This document shows, piece by piece, positions 18,698 to 26,706 of a stretch of DNA of 32,724 nucleotides (its first letter is position 1; each line of letters opens with the position of its first letter). The notes under the pieces are model-generated. The model saw nothing but the letters and a program-made list of their open reading frames with translations. It was not told where the DNA came from and searched no databases. Source of the stretch: Methylococcaceae bacterium (GTDB taxonomy: Bacteria > Pseudomonadota > Gammaproteobacteria > Methylococcales > Methylomonadaceae); the NCBI GenBank assembly GCA_006844585.1, contig SPJM01000092.1, forward strand, positions 1 to 32,724, written 5' to 3'. The translations under genes were made by a program, and so were the position numbers.

Positions 18698-20146
18698 TTA
18701 ACCGACCGAGCCTTCCAAACTAATGCCCAACAAGGCCTGCGCCTCTACCGCAAATTCCATCGGCAATTCTTTGAACACGTCTTTACAAAAACCATTCACA
18801 ATCATGGACACCGCATCTTCCGCCGACAATCCCCGTTGTTGGCAGAAAAACAACTGATCCTCGCTGATTTTTGAGGTGGTGGCCTCATGCTCGACTTGCG
18901 CAGAAGGTTGTTTCACCTCAACATAAGGGAAAGTATGCGCCCCGCAGGCATCGCCAACCAATAAGGAATCACATTGCGTATAATTGCGCGCGTTATCGGC
19001 TGATTTAGCCACCTTGACTAAGCCTCGATAAGTGTTTTGCGCCTTGCCTGCTGAAATCCCTTTGGAAACAATATTACTGGAGGTATTTTTACCGACATGA
19101 ATCATTTTAGTGCCGGTATCGGCCTGCTGAAAATTATTGGTTAAAGCGACTGAATAAAACTCGCCAATCGAGTTATCCCCCAATAACACGCAACTTGGAT
19201 ATTTCCAGGTAATCGCCGAACCGGTCTCCACCTGCGTCCACGACACTTTGGAATTCACCCCGCGACATTCGGCGCGTTTGGTCACGAAATTATAAATACC
19301 GCCTACGCCATCTTTATCACCCGGATACCAATTTTGCACGGTTGAATATTTGATTTCCGCATTATCCATCGCCACCAATTCAACCACCGCCGCATGCAAC
19401 TGATTCTCATCCCGCATCGGCGCGGTGCAGCCTTCCAGATAACTAACATGACTGTCTTCATCGGCAATAATCAACGTCCGCTCAAATTGGCCGGTGTTGG
19501 CCGCATTGATTCTGAAATAGGTCGATAACTCCATCGGACAGCGCACGCCTTTGGGGATATAGACAAAAGACCCGTCGGTAAACACGGCTGCATTCAAAGC
19601 TGCGAAAAAATTATCGCCGGTTGGCACAACCGTTCCTAAATACTGCTGAACCAATTCCGGATAATCATTTAAAGCTTCGGAAATCGGACAAAAAATCACC
19701 CCGGCTTCTTTCAGTTTACCTTTGAAGGTGGTCGCTACTGAAACGCTATCGAAAACCGCATCGACAGCCACCCCTGCCAAGCGCTCCTGCTCATCCAGCG
19801 GTATCCCCAATTTTTTATACGTTTCCAATAACTCAGGATCAACCTCATCCAGACTTTGCGGCTTATCTTCCTTTTTTTTCGGCGCAGAATAATAACTGAT
19901 CGCCTGATAATCAATCGGATCAATATTCAATTGCGCCCAATCCGGCTCAGCCATTTTCTGCCAATGCCGAAACGCCTTTAGACGATATTCCAACATGAAT
20001 TCCGGTTCATTTTTGATCTTAGATAAACGCCTGATAACGTCTTCATCCAAACCCGGTTCAAAGGTTTCGGTTTCTAATTCGGTCACAAAGCCTTGTTTAT
20101 ACTCCTGACCAATCAGATCCTCGATTTTTTCTGCACTTGATGACAT
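18698..20146 (-). CDS. sufB: Fe-S cluster scaffold subunit SufB
   Basis: The catalytic scaffold subunit of SufBC2D. I start it at the ATG at 20146 ([10 protein letters not shown], 482 residues) rather than the in-frame TTG at 20158 that overlaps the regulator gene; a GAGAA stretch precedes the ATG. Characteristic segments: [124 protein letters not shown] and [20 protein letters not shown]. The Cys in [11 protein letters not shown] is the position corresponding to the acceptor cysteine of SufB. It follows the Rrf2 regulator by only a few bases. Confidence 0.97.
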   Translation of the reverse strand: MSSSAEKIEDLIGQEYKQGFVTELETETFEPGLDEDVIRRLSKIKNEPEFMLEYRLKAFRHWQKMAEPDWAQLNIDPIDYQAISYYSAPKKKEDKPQSLDEVDPELLETYKKLGIPLDEQERLAGVAVDAVFDSVSVATTFKGKLKEAGVIFCPISEALNDYPELVQQYLGTVVPTGDNFFAALNAAVFTDGSFVYIPKGVRCPMELSTYFRINAANTGQFERTLIIADEDSHVSYLEGCTAPMRDENQLHAAVVELVAMDNAEIKYSTVQNWYPGDKDGVGGIYNFVTKRAECRGVNSKVSWTQVETGSAITWKYPSCVLLGDNSIGEFYSVALTNNFQQADTGTKMIHVGKNTSSNIVSKGISAGKAQNTYRGLVKVAKSADNARNYTQCDSLLVGDACGAHTFPYVEVKQPSAQVEHEATTSKISEDQLFFCQQRGLSAEDAVSMIVNGFCKDVFKELPMEFAVEAQALLGISLEGSVG

Positions 20147-20154
20147 ATTTTTTC

Positions 20155-20604
20155 TCAACGATATAAACTACTGACCGGAATAAAAACTTCATCCGGCTGA
20201 TGAACGGGCAAAATTAAATCCGCCAGGGTAACCGACTCCAGGGCATTATTAATTTTTTGATTAATCAAATGCCAATTACCCTGAATATGACAACCGCTGG
20301 CCTGTTCACAACTTTTATGCGACTCGGAACATTCGGTTAAGGCAATCGGCCCTTCCAAAGCGCTGATCACTGTCGCCACAGTGATTTTTTCAGGCTCGCG
20401 CGCTAAAAGATAACCGCCCTTAGCGCCGCGCGCCGACTGCAACACTCGCGCTTTAACCAACAACTTCAAAATCTTGCTGACAGTCGGCTGTGCGATGCCG
20501 GTCGCCTCGGCCACTTCGACAGCGGAATAACGATGGGCTGTATTTTTAGCCATAAAACTTAATATAACCGTAGCGTAATCAGTTAATTTACTCAGCCGCA
20601 ACAT
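20155..20604 (-). CDS. Rrf2-family SUF operon transcriptional regulator
   Basis: A 149-residue winged-helix regulator, the first gene of the SUF operon. The ATG at 20604 ([15 protein letters not shown]) is chosen because AGGAG lies seven bases before it; the longer in-frame start is not needed. The N-terminal helix-turn-helix ([43 protein letters not shown]) and a C-terminal cluster of three cysteines (TEC...SC...GC, about residues 110-125) match the IscR/SUF-regulator subgroup of Rrf2, which senses Fe-S status through a bound [2Fe-2S] cluster. It is adjacent to sufB and preceded by a promoter overlapped by an IscR-like site, so autorepression with holo-protein is likely (inference). Confidence 0.93.
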   Translation of the reverse strand: MLRLSKLTDYATVILSFMAKNTAHRYSAVEVAEATGIAQPTVSKILKLLVKARVLQSARGAKGGYLLAREPEKITVATVISALEGPIALTECSESHKSCEQASGCHIQGNWHLINQKINNALESVTLADLILPVHQPDEVFIPVSSLYR

Positions 20605-20627
20605 GAATTCTCCTCTCAATTGGGACT

Positions 20628-20656
20628 ATTTTAGTACTATTTAATTTCCGAGTAAA
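20628..20656 (-). promoter_or_regulatory. SUF operon promoter
   Basis: Minus strand: -35 TTTACT (20651-20656), exactly 17 bases, then -10 TAAAAT (20628-20633, five of six consensus). It lies 24 bases before the chosen regulator start, with AGGAG in between. A 9-bp inverted repeat (TTTAGTACT / AGTACTAAA, 20630-20638 and 20656-20664) brackets the two hexamers. Confidence 0.65.
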
Positions 20657-20668
20657 GTACTAAACTAT
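20644..20668 (-). promoter_or_regulatory. IscR type-1-like operator before the SUF regulator
   Basis: Read on the minus strand, this 25-base site fits the published IscR type-1 consensus (ATASYYGACTR-www-YAGTCRRSTAT, from memory) at 19 of 25 positions by my count. The left half is ATAGTTTAGTA, the right half TACTCGGAAAT. It covers the -35 hexamer, the position expected for repression by the cluster-bound regulator. Functional assignment is inference. Confidence 0.5.
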
Positions 20669-20793
20669 TTTCTTGATTGACACATTCATTTAGATCAGAA
20701 ACCAGTGACCCTTGCAGACAAAACTGGCAATACAAATCACTTTGGGGCATGATGCATCTTTACCTCAGGAACAATCACGGAACAACTTTAGCG

Positions 20794-21195
20794 ATGAGCA
20801 ACGCATTTCAGCTAACCCATAACATTAAGAAAATTGTTGAGCAGGCTGAAAACAGTGCTGAAGTGGAAATTTTATGGCTTTATGGATCACAAGCCAGAGG
20901 CAGCGCAAATGAAAACAGTGATTATGATTTAGCTATCGCATTCAAAACTTATATTAAAGACCCTGTAGAACGCCGTTTGCGACCTGAGTTATTAGCATTG
21001 AAATGGACAAAACGACTGAGTATCCAATTATCGATTGTCGATATCAACCTTGCCCCCTTGCCTCTAGCTTATACCGTCGTAGAAGACAATACTCTGCTCT
21101 ATTGCCGCAACCAGTTTCGACGCTATGTAGAAGAACAACGCATCATGTCTAAATGGGAGCTGGACTACCTTCACCATCGGAAGCGCTATGGTTAA
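20794..21195 (+). CDS. mntA: MNT-domain antitoxin (MntA-like nucleotidyltransferase), copy 1
   Basis: A 133-residue minimal nucleotidyltransferase, the antitoxin partner of HEPN toxins; characterised members AMPylate the HEPN toxin. Catalytic features are visible: G31-S32 in YGSQARGSANENSDYDLAI, Asp43 and Asp45, and a third acidic residue Asp83 in LSIQLSIVDINL. The ATG at 20794 (MSNAFQLTH) gives the usual size. Upstream in-frame starts exist at 20749, 20752 and 20677 but add residues with no family likeness. It overlaps the following HEPN gene by eight bases. Promoter not identified with confidence; the gene is divergent from the SUF operon. Confidence 0.85.
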   Translation: MSNAFQLTHNIKKIVEQAENSAEVEILWLYGSQARGSANENSDYDLAIAFKTYIKDPVERRLRPELLALKWTKRLSIQLSIVDINLAPLPLAYTVVEDNTLLYCRNQFRRYVEEQRIMSKWELDYLHHRKRYG

Positions 21196-21610
21196 TACGT
21201 ATGCCGAAGCTATTCGGCAACATGTTAATGAAACTGTTGAAGACCTGGAATCTATCCATAAAATTTTGCAGCAACGCGCATGGACAAGAGTTGAACGAAA
21301 AGGCGCGGAAAGATTATTGCAAACCTTGGTTGAAGCCTGTATCGGCGTATCCAAACATTGGCTAAAACAGAAAAATAAAGTGATCCCTGTTGACGCCTAT
21401 TCCGTATTTGAAAAGTTGATGGAATTGCAATTGATCTCAATGGATGAGATAGAAGAATGGCAGCGCATCATTGGATTAAGAAATGCAATCGTGCATGATT
21501 ATTTAAACCTGGACGAAAAAGTGATTAAAGCGATTATCGTTAATAAAATGTATTTGAAATTAAAAAGTTTTGCTTTAGATGTAAGCGACAAGCTTAATGC
21601 CGTTCAGTAA
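21188..21610 (+). CDS. hepT: HEPN-domain toxin (HepT-like)
   Basis: A 140-residue alpha-helical HEPN (DUF86) protein. The RNase signature R-x4-H-x-Y is intact: Arg98, His103 and Tyr105 in GLRNAIVHDYLNLD. In characterised HepT proteins this Tyr is the residue AMPylated by MntA. VEACIGVSKHWL and VIPVDAYSVFEKL are further typical stretches. It overlaps the upstream MNT gene (antitoxin first) by eight bases, the standard arrangement for a type VII toxin-antitoxin pair, and is followed 18 bases later by a second MNT gene. Confidence 0.88.
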   Translation: MVNTYAEAIRQHVNETVEDLESIHKILQQRAWTRVERKGAERLLQTLVEACIGVSKHWLKQKNKVIPVDAYSVFEKLMELQLISMDEIEEWQRIIGLRNAIVHDYLNLDEKVIKAIIVNKMYLKLKSFALDVSDKLNAVQ

Positions 21611-21628
21611 TAAATACAGAACAATCAC

Positions 21629-22042
21629 ATGATGACTAACAACCTTGTACAATTACAACAACTTGAACAATACTTGTGTAGTCACGATGAAATTGAACTG
21701 GCCATCTTAATCGGCAGCCGAGCAACCGGCCACGCAAAGCCTGATAGCGACTGGGACATCGCCATACGCTGGAAAAATAAAATGGACGCCATCACCCGCT
21801 TGAAAACAATGGAAACATTTAAGCGAAGCTTGGCAAATCACCTAAAACTTGCAGAAACACACGTTGATTTAATTGATTTGAGCTATGCAAACCTCACCAT
21901 GAAGGCCGTTGTTGCAGAAGAAGGAGTACCGTTAAAAGGCGGCGAAAGCCTTGCCTGGATGCATTTTTTACAACGCACCTGGCGTGAATTGGAAGAATTT
22001 TATTGGGATGAGCTGTATGCGGCTGAAAATTTATCAAGCTGA
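21629..22042 (+). CDS. MNT-domain antitoxin (MntA-like nucleotidyltransferase), copy 2
   Basis: A second minimal nucleotidyltransferase of 137 residues with G29-S30 in LIGSRATGHAKPDSDWDIAI, Asp41, Asp43 and the third acidic residue Asp80 in HVDLIDL. Start is ATG 21629 or the adjacent ATG 21632. It is not a recent duplicate of copy 1: outside the catalytic motif the two differ strongly. Its reading end overlaps a short ORF that appears to be the stub of its own HEPN partner, so it may now be an orphan antitoxin or may act on the HepT upstream. Confidence 0.82.
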   Translation: MMTNNLVQLQQLEQYLCSHDEIELAILIGSRATGHAKPDSDWDIAIRWKNKMDAITRLKTMETFKRSLANHLKLAETHVDLIDLSYANLTMKAVVAEEGVPLKGGESLAWMHFLQRTWRELEEFYWDELYAAENLSS

Positions 22043-22175
22043 GACCGCGCGAATAGCCAGCGAACAATCGGCATTATTAAATGACGCCGCCACCATGCTT
22101 TCACATGAGCGCCATAAACAACTAATGCTGTTTTTCAATGGAATGAGATTATATTCCGCCAATCAATCAAAATGA
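22017..22175 (+). pseudogene. Truncated HEPN toxin stub following the second MNT gene
   Basis: A 52-codon frame (ATG 22017, overlapping the MNT stop by 26 bases in another frame) reads MRLKIYQAETARIASEQ..., which recalls, from memory, the N-terminus of a HepT/DUF86 subfamily usually about 135-145 residues long. After about 30 residues the likeness ends (HKQLMLFFNGMRLYSANQSK) and the stop comes long before any R-x4-H motif. The position, directly after an MNT gene with overlapping ends, is what an intact hepT would have. Its 3' end overlaps the convergent kinase gene by 13 bases. I interpret it as a decayed toxin gene; a real small protein is not excluded. Confidence 0.5.
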
Positions 22176-24064
22176 CATTCAGGAATCAAAAACTTAAACA
22201 AAGCGCCTCCCTGTTTAGCTTCCGCCCAAATTTTTCCACGATGCAAATCAATAATTTCCTGACTAATCGCTAACCCCAGGCCGGTACCGGTTTCATTATT
22301 AGGGGTTTTAGATCCTTGTGCGAATTTGTCGAAAACTTTCTCCAACTCATTTTCTGGAATGCCGACGCCTTGATCTGCGATACTAAACAATAGAGCCGGT
22401 TTACCGTCGATAAAATCACGGCTTAAACCTATGCATATCGTTTTTCCGGATTGGCTGAACTTAATGGCGTTGGACAATAAATTGGCGACCACCTGCCCGA
22501 TTCGAAATTCATCACATTGGGCAATCATGAGGTCTTCAATATCTGTACGAATAGTTAAATTGCGTTCCGAAATTCGACTGGCTTGACTGCTTATACATTG
22601 TTCAACAATTTCTTTTAGATCATGATTATCATATTTTAACTCCATTTGCCCGGCTTCCAATTTGGATAGATCCAGCAAATCGTTTAACAATACCAATAAC
22701 CTAGCGCCGCTGCTTTGGATGTTTTCAAAATAACCGTGTAATTTTTCTCTATTGGCCGTTTCGCTATTGCGAATGCCGAATTGGGCAAAGCTTAATATTC
22801 CATGTAAAGGAGTGCGCAATTCATGAGACATTTTGGCCAAGAACTCGGATTTGCTGTAATTAGCCCTTTCCGCTTCATCACGCGCTTTGATCAATTTTTT
22901 TTCAGCCACAAACTGTTTGGTAATATCTCGCGCCGCAGCAAAAATACCGGCCACCCTACCCTTTCTATCTTTATAAACCGATGCATTAAAAGAAACCGGT
23001 GTAATAGAACCATCAACATGTTTTAATTTCAAAAAAGAATCGCGGATAAAGCCATGATGCAAAACGTTTTGAAAACATTCTTGTAATATTTTCGGCTCGG
23101 TGAAATATTCAGCCAATGGGGAACCCAGCAATTGTTTGCGCTCCACGCCAGTCATCGCTTCCATTGCCGTATTGACATCTAATATCGCTCCCTGTTCGGA
23201 AATGGTAATTAAAGGGTCTAAGCTAGTCTCAATGATATTGCGGGTATACCTATCATTTTCCTTGATTTTTTCCTGTAGAGTAATATCGACGCCGGTGCCT
23301 CGCATCGCTACAGGCTGATCCTGTTCATCATATTCAACAACGCCTTTGCAGTGGATTAAAATGACTTCATTATTGCTCTTGACGCCACGATAAACCACCT
23401 CGTAATTTTTGTGATTTTCAATAGCGTCATTAATTGCTTGCTGCACAACCTGCCTATCTTCCGGGTAAAGCGTTTTTTCAAAAAAATCAAAGTCCAGTTC
23501 GAATTCTTGAGGTTTATATCCAAAAACTTCGAATAAGCCGTCGGACCAAAATATCTCGCCGGTATTCAGATTGTATTCCCAGTATCCCATCGTGGCGATT
23601 TTATGACCCAAATCTAAAATATCGAAAAAATTTATATAATTATGATATTTTTTTTGAGACAACTCCAAATCATTATGTTGGCTGATGAATTCGCCTAAAT
23701 CGACAACTACTACATTCAAAAAATTAATGTGATTGTCGATGACGGACTGGGCGTTATCGACTTGTTGAAGATTAAGGTCGAATATATTTAGAGTTGCGCT
23801 TTCGGATTCATTAATAGCAATTGAAAAAGTTTTCTGAACGGCCTGTCTATCAAAGTCAGCATGGCTGACAAAACGCTTATTATAAAAAATTTCGATGCAG
23901 ATGCGTTGTTCCGCAGGCCAGGCATGAGGCATTAATTGGACAATTTGCTCTAAAATAGCATCCAATGAGGTTTGCGTTGAGGTGAATAATTTACCAATCT
24001 GATAAAGCACGCGAAGCTCATCGGTCGATAAACAATCTATTCCTTCATTGTTATCAGTATTCAT
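22163..24064 (-). CDS. Cytosolic GAF-like/PAS sensor histidine kinase
   Basis: A 633-residue histidine kinase without a signal peptide or membrane segment. An N-terminal GAF-like region (about 12-130, VLYQIGKLFTSTQTSLDAILEQIVQLMP) is followed by a PAS_3-type domain (about 155-265, GYWEYNLNTGEIFWSDGLFEVFGYKP), a second PAS (about 270-390), HisKA with the phospho-acceptor His414 in KMSHELRTPLHG, and HATPase_c (VANLLSNAIKFS, ADQGVGIPENEL, GTGLGLAIS). There is no receiver domain and no neighbouring response regulator, so the output is unknown. It stands divergent from the TonB-dependent receptor gene and converges on the toxin-antitoxin island. Confidence 0.9.
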   Translation of the reverse strand: MNTDNNEGIDCLSTDELRVLYQIGKLFTSTQTSLDAILEQIVQLMPHAWPAEQRICIEIFYNKRFVSHADFDRQAVQKTFSIAINESESATLNIFDLNLQQVDNAQSVIDNHINFLNVVVVDLGEFISQHNDLELSQKKYHNYINFFDILDLGHKIATMGYWEYNLNTGEIFWSDGLFEVFGYKPQEFELDFDFFEKTLYPEDRQVVQQAINDAIENHKNYEVVYRGVKSNNEVILIHCKGVVEYDEQDQPVAMRGTGVDITLQEKIKENDRYTRNIIETSLDPLITISEQGAILDVNTAMEAMTGVERKQLLGSPLAEYFTEPKILQECFQNVLHHGFIRDSFLKLKHVDGSITPVSFNASVYKDRKGRVAGIFAAARDITKQFVAEKKLIKARDEAERANYSKSEFLAKMSHELRTPLHGILSFAQFGIRNSETANREKLHGYFENIQSSGARLLVLLNDLLDLSKLEAGQMELKYDNHDLKEIVEQCISSQASRISERNLTIRTDIEDLMIAQCDEFRIGQVVANLLSNAIKFSQSGKTICIGLSRDFIDGKPALLFSIADQGVGIPENELEKVFDKFAQGSKTPNNETGTGLGLAISQEIIDLHRGKIWAEAKQGGALFKFLIPECHFD

Positions 24065-24091
24065 TAATATTACTAATCTTTTTTCTCATTA

Positions 24092-24121
24092 ATTGTAGCG
24101 ACTTTTTTAAGATAGAGTAAA
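24092..24121 (-). promoter_or_regulatory. Promoter candidate for the GAF-like/PAS kinase
   Basis: Minus strand: -35 TTTACT, 18-base spacer, -10 TACAAT, ending 28 bases before the kinase start. Reasonable spacing and five-of-six -10 match. Confidence 0.45.
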
Positions 24122-24277
24122 AAAAGACGCGAAACAAATAATTCCATACTTCCCAATAAAATATAACGCACAAAACAAATATGGAAATTGAGCTATATTA
24201 TAAAAAACCTTTCCAATGTTTATGAAAACATTATGTTAGCAATAAACATAATTAGCTTTTTTGGGAGTCAGAAAAAG

Positions 24278-26488
24278 ATGGTTTATATCATTCGACTCGC
24301 TTTCTTTTTGTTTTTGCTAAACCCGCATGCTACCCTGCTCGCTGGTGAGGGAACCATAAAATTAACTGAATTAACCGTACATGCGCGTATGCGCTCGGAA
24401 CAAATTCAAATGGTCCCCATCAGCATCAGCGCTTTTTCAGCAACCGACATTGAAGACGCCGATATCGATGATACCGCCAAATTTATTGAACTGTCGCCGA
24501 ATATCAATTTAAACCAATCTCAATCAGCCGGCACATCTTTTTTAACTATACGCGGAATCAGCCAAGTCAGAAACGGCGAACCTCCGGTTGCAACCATTGT
24601 TAACGGCGTTTTACAAATTAATGCGCGACAATTTACGCGAGAACTTTACGATATTGAACAAATTGAAGTGTTGCGCGGACCGCAAAGCGCGCTATATGGA
24701 CGCAACGCCATCGGCGGAGCGATTTTAATTACCACTCAAAGACCGGGTAATCAATGGAAAAGCCACTGGCGTTTCAGTTACGGACAGGAAAATGAATATT
24801 TAGGCCAACTATCAGTTGGCGGCGCATTGATTGATGATCAATTATTTCTGCGTATGGCGGGCCGCTATTTGGAACATGACGGTTATTACAACAACATTAC
24901 GCTTAATCAAAAAGTCGATTTCAAAAAGGATTATTCATTTAACGCGCAAATCAACTGGCTGCCCACCGACCAACTGGAAATGGAAGTGAATTTCGCTTTT
25001 AATCGACATCGGGGCGGCGGCCTGAATTTTCAGTATCAACCCGCCATACTTGCAGCAAACGGTATTAATTTAGCCTCCGATACGCCCTTTCCTTTTGATT
25101 TTAGTCGAGCGAACGCTGACTCAGTAACAAAACATTTTATCGCCAATAATCGGAGTCATAACCAGCGCAAAATTGAAGAGGTCTCCCTTAAACTGGAGTA
25201 TTTTGCCGATTTCGCCACCTTCACTTCCATCAGTTCATGGAATCATTTGGAAGAATATATCTCCGGCGATCAATTCGCTTATAGCGCTGATTTGACGCGC
25301 GATTTTGGCGGAGGCTTTGTCGTCGACGGCGGTCAAAGTCAATATGTGAATATTGATGCGATCAGTCAGGAATTTCGCATTAGTTCTAATGAAGACAATG
25401 ACTTTCGTTGGTTGCTAGGCAGTTATGCGCTGTTTACCGATCGATTTGTTTCATCCACCACCAGCGACGATAATGGCTTTGGAATCTTGTATATAGACCA
25501 TCAACCAAGCACCGACCCGCGCAATCCCACCCGCACGTTTTTGGCCGATGATAACGATAATACCGCCTGGGCTGTTTTCGCAAACTTAGCCTACAACTTT
25601 ACCGAGAAACTGGAAGCTAATTTCGCCTGGCGCTATGACCAAGATAGAAGGCGACAAAAAGTTTCGCCATTCAATACAGCCGGTGAACCCGGCGCCGTGA
25701 ACTACGCGACTTTTAGTCAATTTCAACCGCAAGCGGCGTTAACTTACCAACTCTTGGATAATTTGAATTTATTTAGCTCCTGGGGCATCGGATTTCGTAG
25801 CGGACAATTCAATCAAAACAGCATTGCAGAGGCAGCCAAAGCCAGTGGTTTGAACGGTGTTAAAGATGTGACTGATCGTGAAAAAACCGAGAACATTGAA
25901 ATCGGCTTTAAAAGCAATTGGCTGAACAATAGCATGCGGATTAACGGCAGCCTGTTCTACACCAAACAAAGCAACAGACCTTATTTTGTGTTTATAGGCG
26001 AAGTCGGCGCGCAAGTTTTAGTGAATATCAATGAAGTGGAAATAATCGGCGGCGAACTGGAAATACAGAAGCAATGGTTTGAAGGCTTTAACAGTTACTT
26101 GGCTTTAGGCTACAGCTCCAGCTCAATCAAGAACTATGCCTTAAATAACGCCTTAAGTGGTAATTACGCGCCCTATATACCGGAATATACGCTCAACACC
26201 GGTATTCAATACCGGCATCCGTTTAATGCCCATATCGGAATGCTGACGCGCGTCGATTTTCAACGCCTAGGCAAACAGTATTGGGACCCTGAAAATTCAA
26301 CAGCCCGCTCAGCGCTCAATTTGCTTAATCTCAAGATCGGGCTTGAAGACCCTAAAAAACAATGGTCAATTATGTTCAAAGTTGATAATGCGCTCAATGA
26401 AGCTTATAACTCTGAATGGGTTCGGGGCGGATTCGCTCATCCGGCGCCGCCGCGACATTGGGGCATAGATTTTCAATGGCGTTATTGA
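24278..26488 (+). CDS. TonB-dependent outer-membrane receptor
   Basis: An outer-membrane beta-barrel transporter of 736 residues from the chosen ATG at 24278. That start gives a good signal peptide (MVYIIRLAFFLFLLNPHATLLA) and has GGGAG ten bases upstream; the longer TTG-start form at 24188 would place a second hydrophobic stretch in front. Plug features: VPISISAFSATDIED, FLTIRGISQ, VNGVLQINARQFTRELYDIEQIEVLRGPQSALYGRNAIGGAI, which is the conserved plug end. The barrel ends in ...HWGIDFQWRY with the terminal aromatic needed for assembly. The substrate is not evident; general likeness is to the COG1629 siderophore/organic-nutrient group. It lies 218 bases upstream of the amine-oxidation operon in the same direction, so it may import that pathway's substrate (inference). 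Confidence 0.93.
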   Translation: MVYIIRLAFFLFLLNPHATLLAGEGTIKLTELTVHARMRSEQIQMVPISISAFSATDIEDADIDDTAKFIELSPNINLNQSQSAGTSFLTIRGISQVRNGEPPVATIVNGVLQINARQFTRELYDIEQIEVLRGPQSALYGRNAIGGAILITTQRPGNQWKSHWRFSYGQENEYLGQLSVGGALIDDQLFLRMAGRYLEHDGYYNNITLNQKVDFKKDYSFNAQINWLPTDQLEMEVNFAFNRHRGGGLNFQYQPAILAANGINLASDTPFPFDFSRANADSVTKHFIANNRSHNQRKIEEVSLKLEYFADFATFTSISSWNHLEEYISGDQFAYSADLTRDFGGGFVVDGGQSQYVNIDAISQEFRISSNEDNDFRWLLGSYALFTDRFVSSTTSDDNGFGILYIDHQPSTDPRNPTRTFLADDNDNTAWAVFANLAYNFTEKLEANFAWRYDQDRRRQKVSPFNTAGEPGAVNYATFSQFQPQAALTYQLLDNLNLFSSWGIGFRSGQFNQNSIAEAAKASGLNGVKDVTDREKTENIEIGFKSNWLNNSMRINGSLFYTKQSNRPYFVFIGEVGAQVLVNINEVEIIGGELEIQKQWFEGFNSYLALGYSSSSIKNYALNNALSGNYAPYIPEYTLNTGIQYRHPFNAHIGMLTRVDFQRLGKQYWDPENSTARSALNLLNLKIGLEDPKKQWSIMFKVDNALNEAYNSEWVRGGFAHPAPPRHWGIDFQWRY

Positions 26489-26706
26489 TCTGCCTCAAAC
26501 AAAGCTCCGTTATTCTTTGCTATCCTTAAACGTTTGCATCCATCGATGCTTACCCCACTCATTACCCCGAAAAACATTAATGTTTTCAGACCAATCTATA
26601 CACTACACAACGATTGCTATCAAAACCCCCGCACCTTCCTCCAAAAACCGCTATCAAGCGGTATAATCAGCTTATCAATTAAGAAAACATCCATAAGGAA
26701 ATCATA
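26489..26706. other. Intergenic leader of the amine-oxidation operon
   Basis: 218 bases without a gene. It holds a perfect 16-bp palindrome AAAACATTAATGTTTT (26571-26586), which could be an operator or part of an AT-rich terminator of the receptor gene, and a TATAAT (26662-26667) that overlaps a CCGCTATCAAGCGG hairpin-like repeat. AAGGAA precedes the downstream ATG. Confidence 0.5.
26662..26667 (+). promoter_or_regulatory. Candidate -10 box for the amine-oxidation operon
   Basis: A perfect TATAAT 40 bases before the start of the first operon gene, without a recognisable -35 at 16-18 bases. It may depend on an activator. Confidence 0.35.

Noticed and set aside
20677-20793. N-terminal extension of the first MNT gene
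   Set aside because: The extra 39 residues show no resemblance to MNT proteins; the ATG at 20794 gives the normal 133-residue size.
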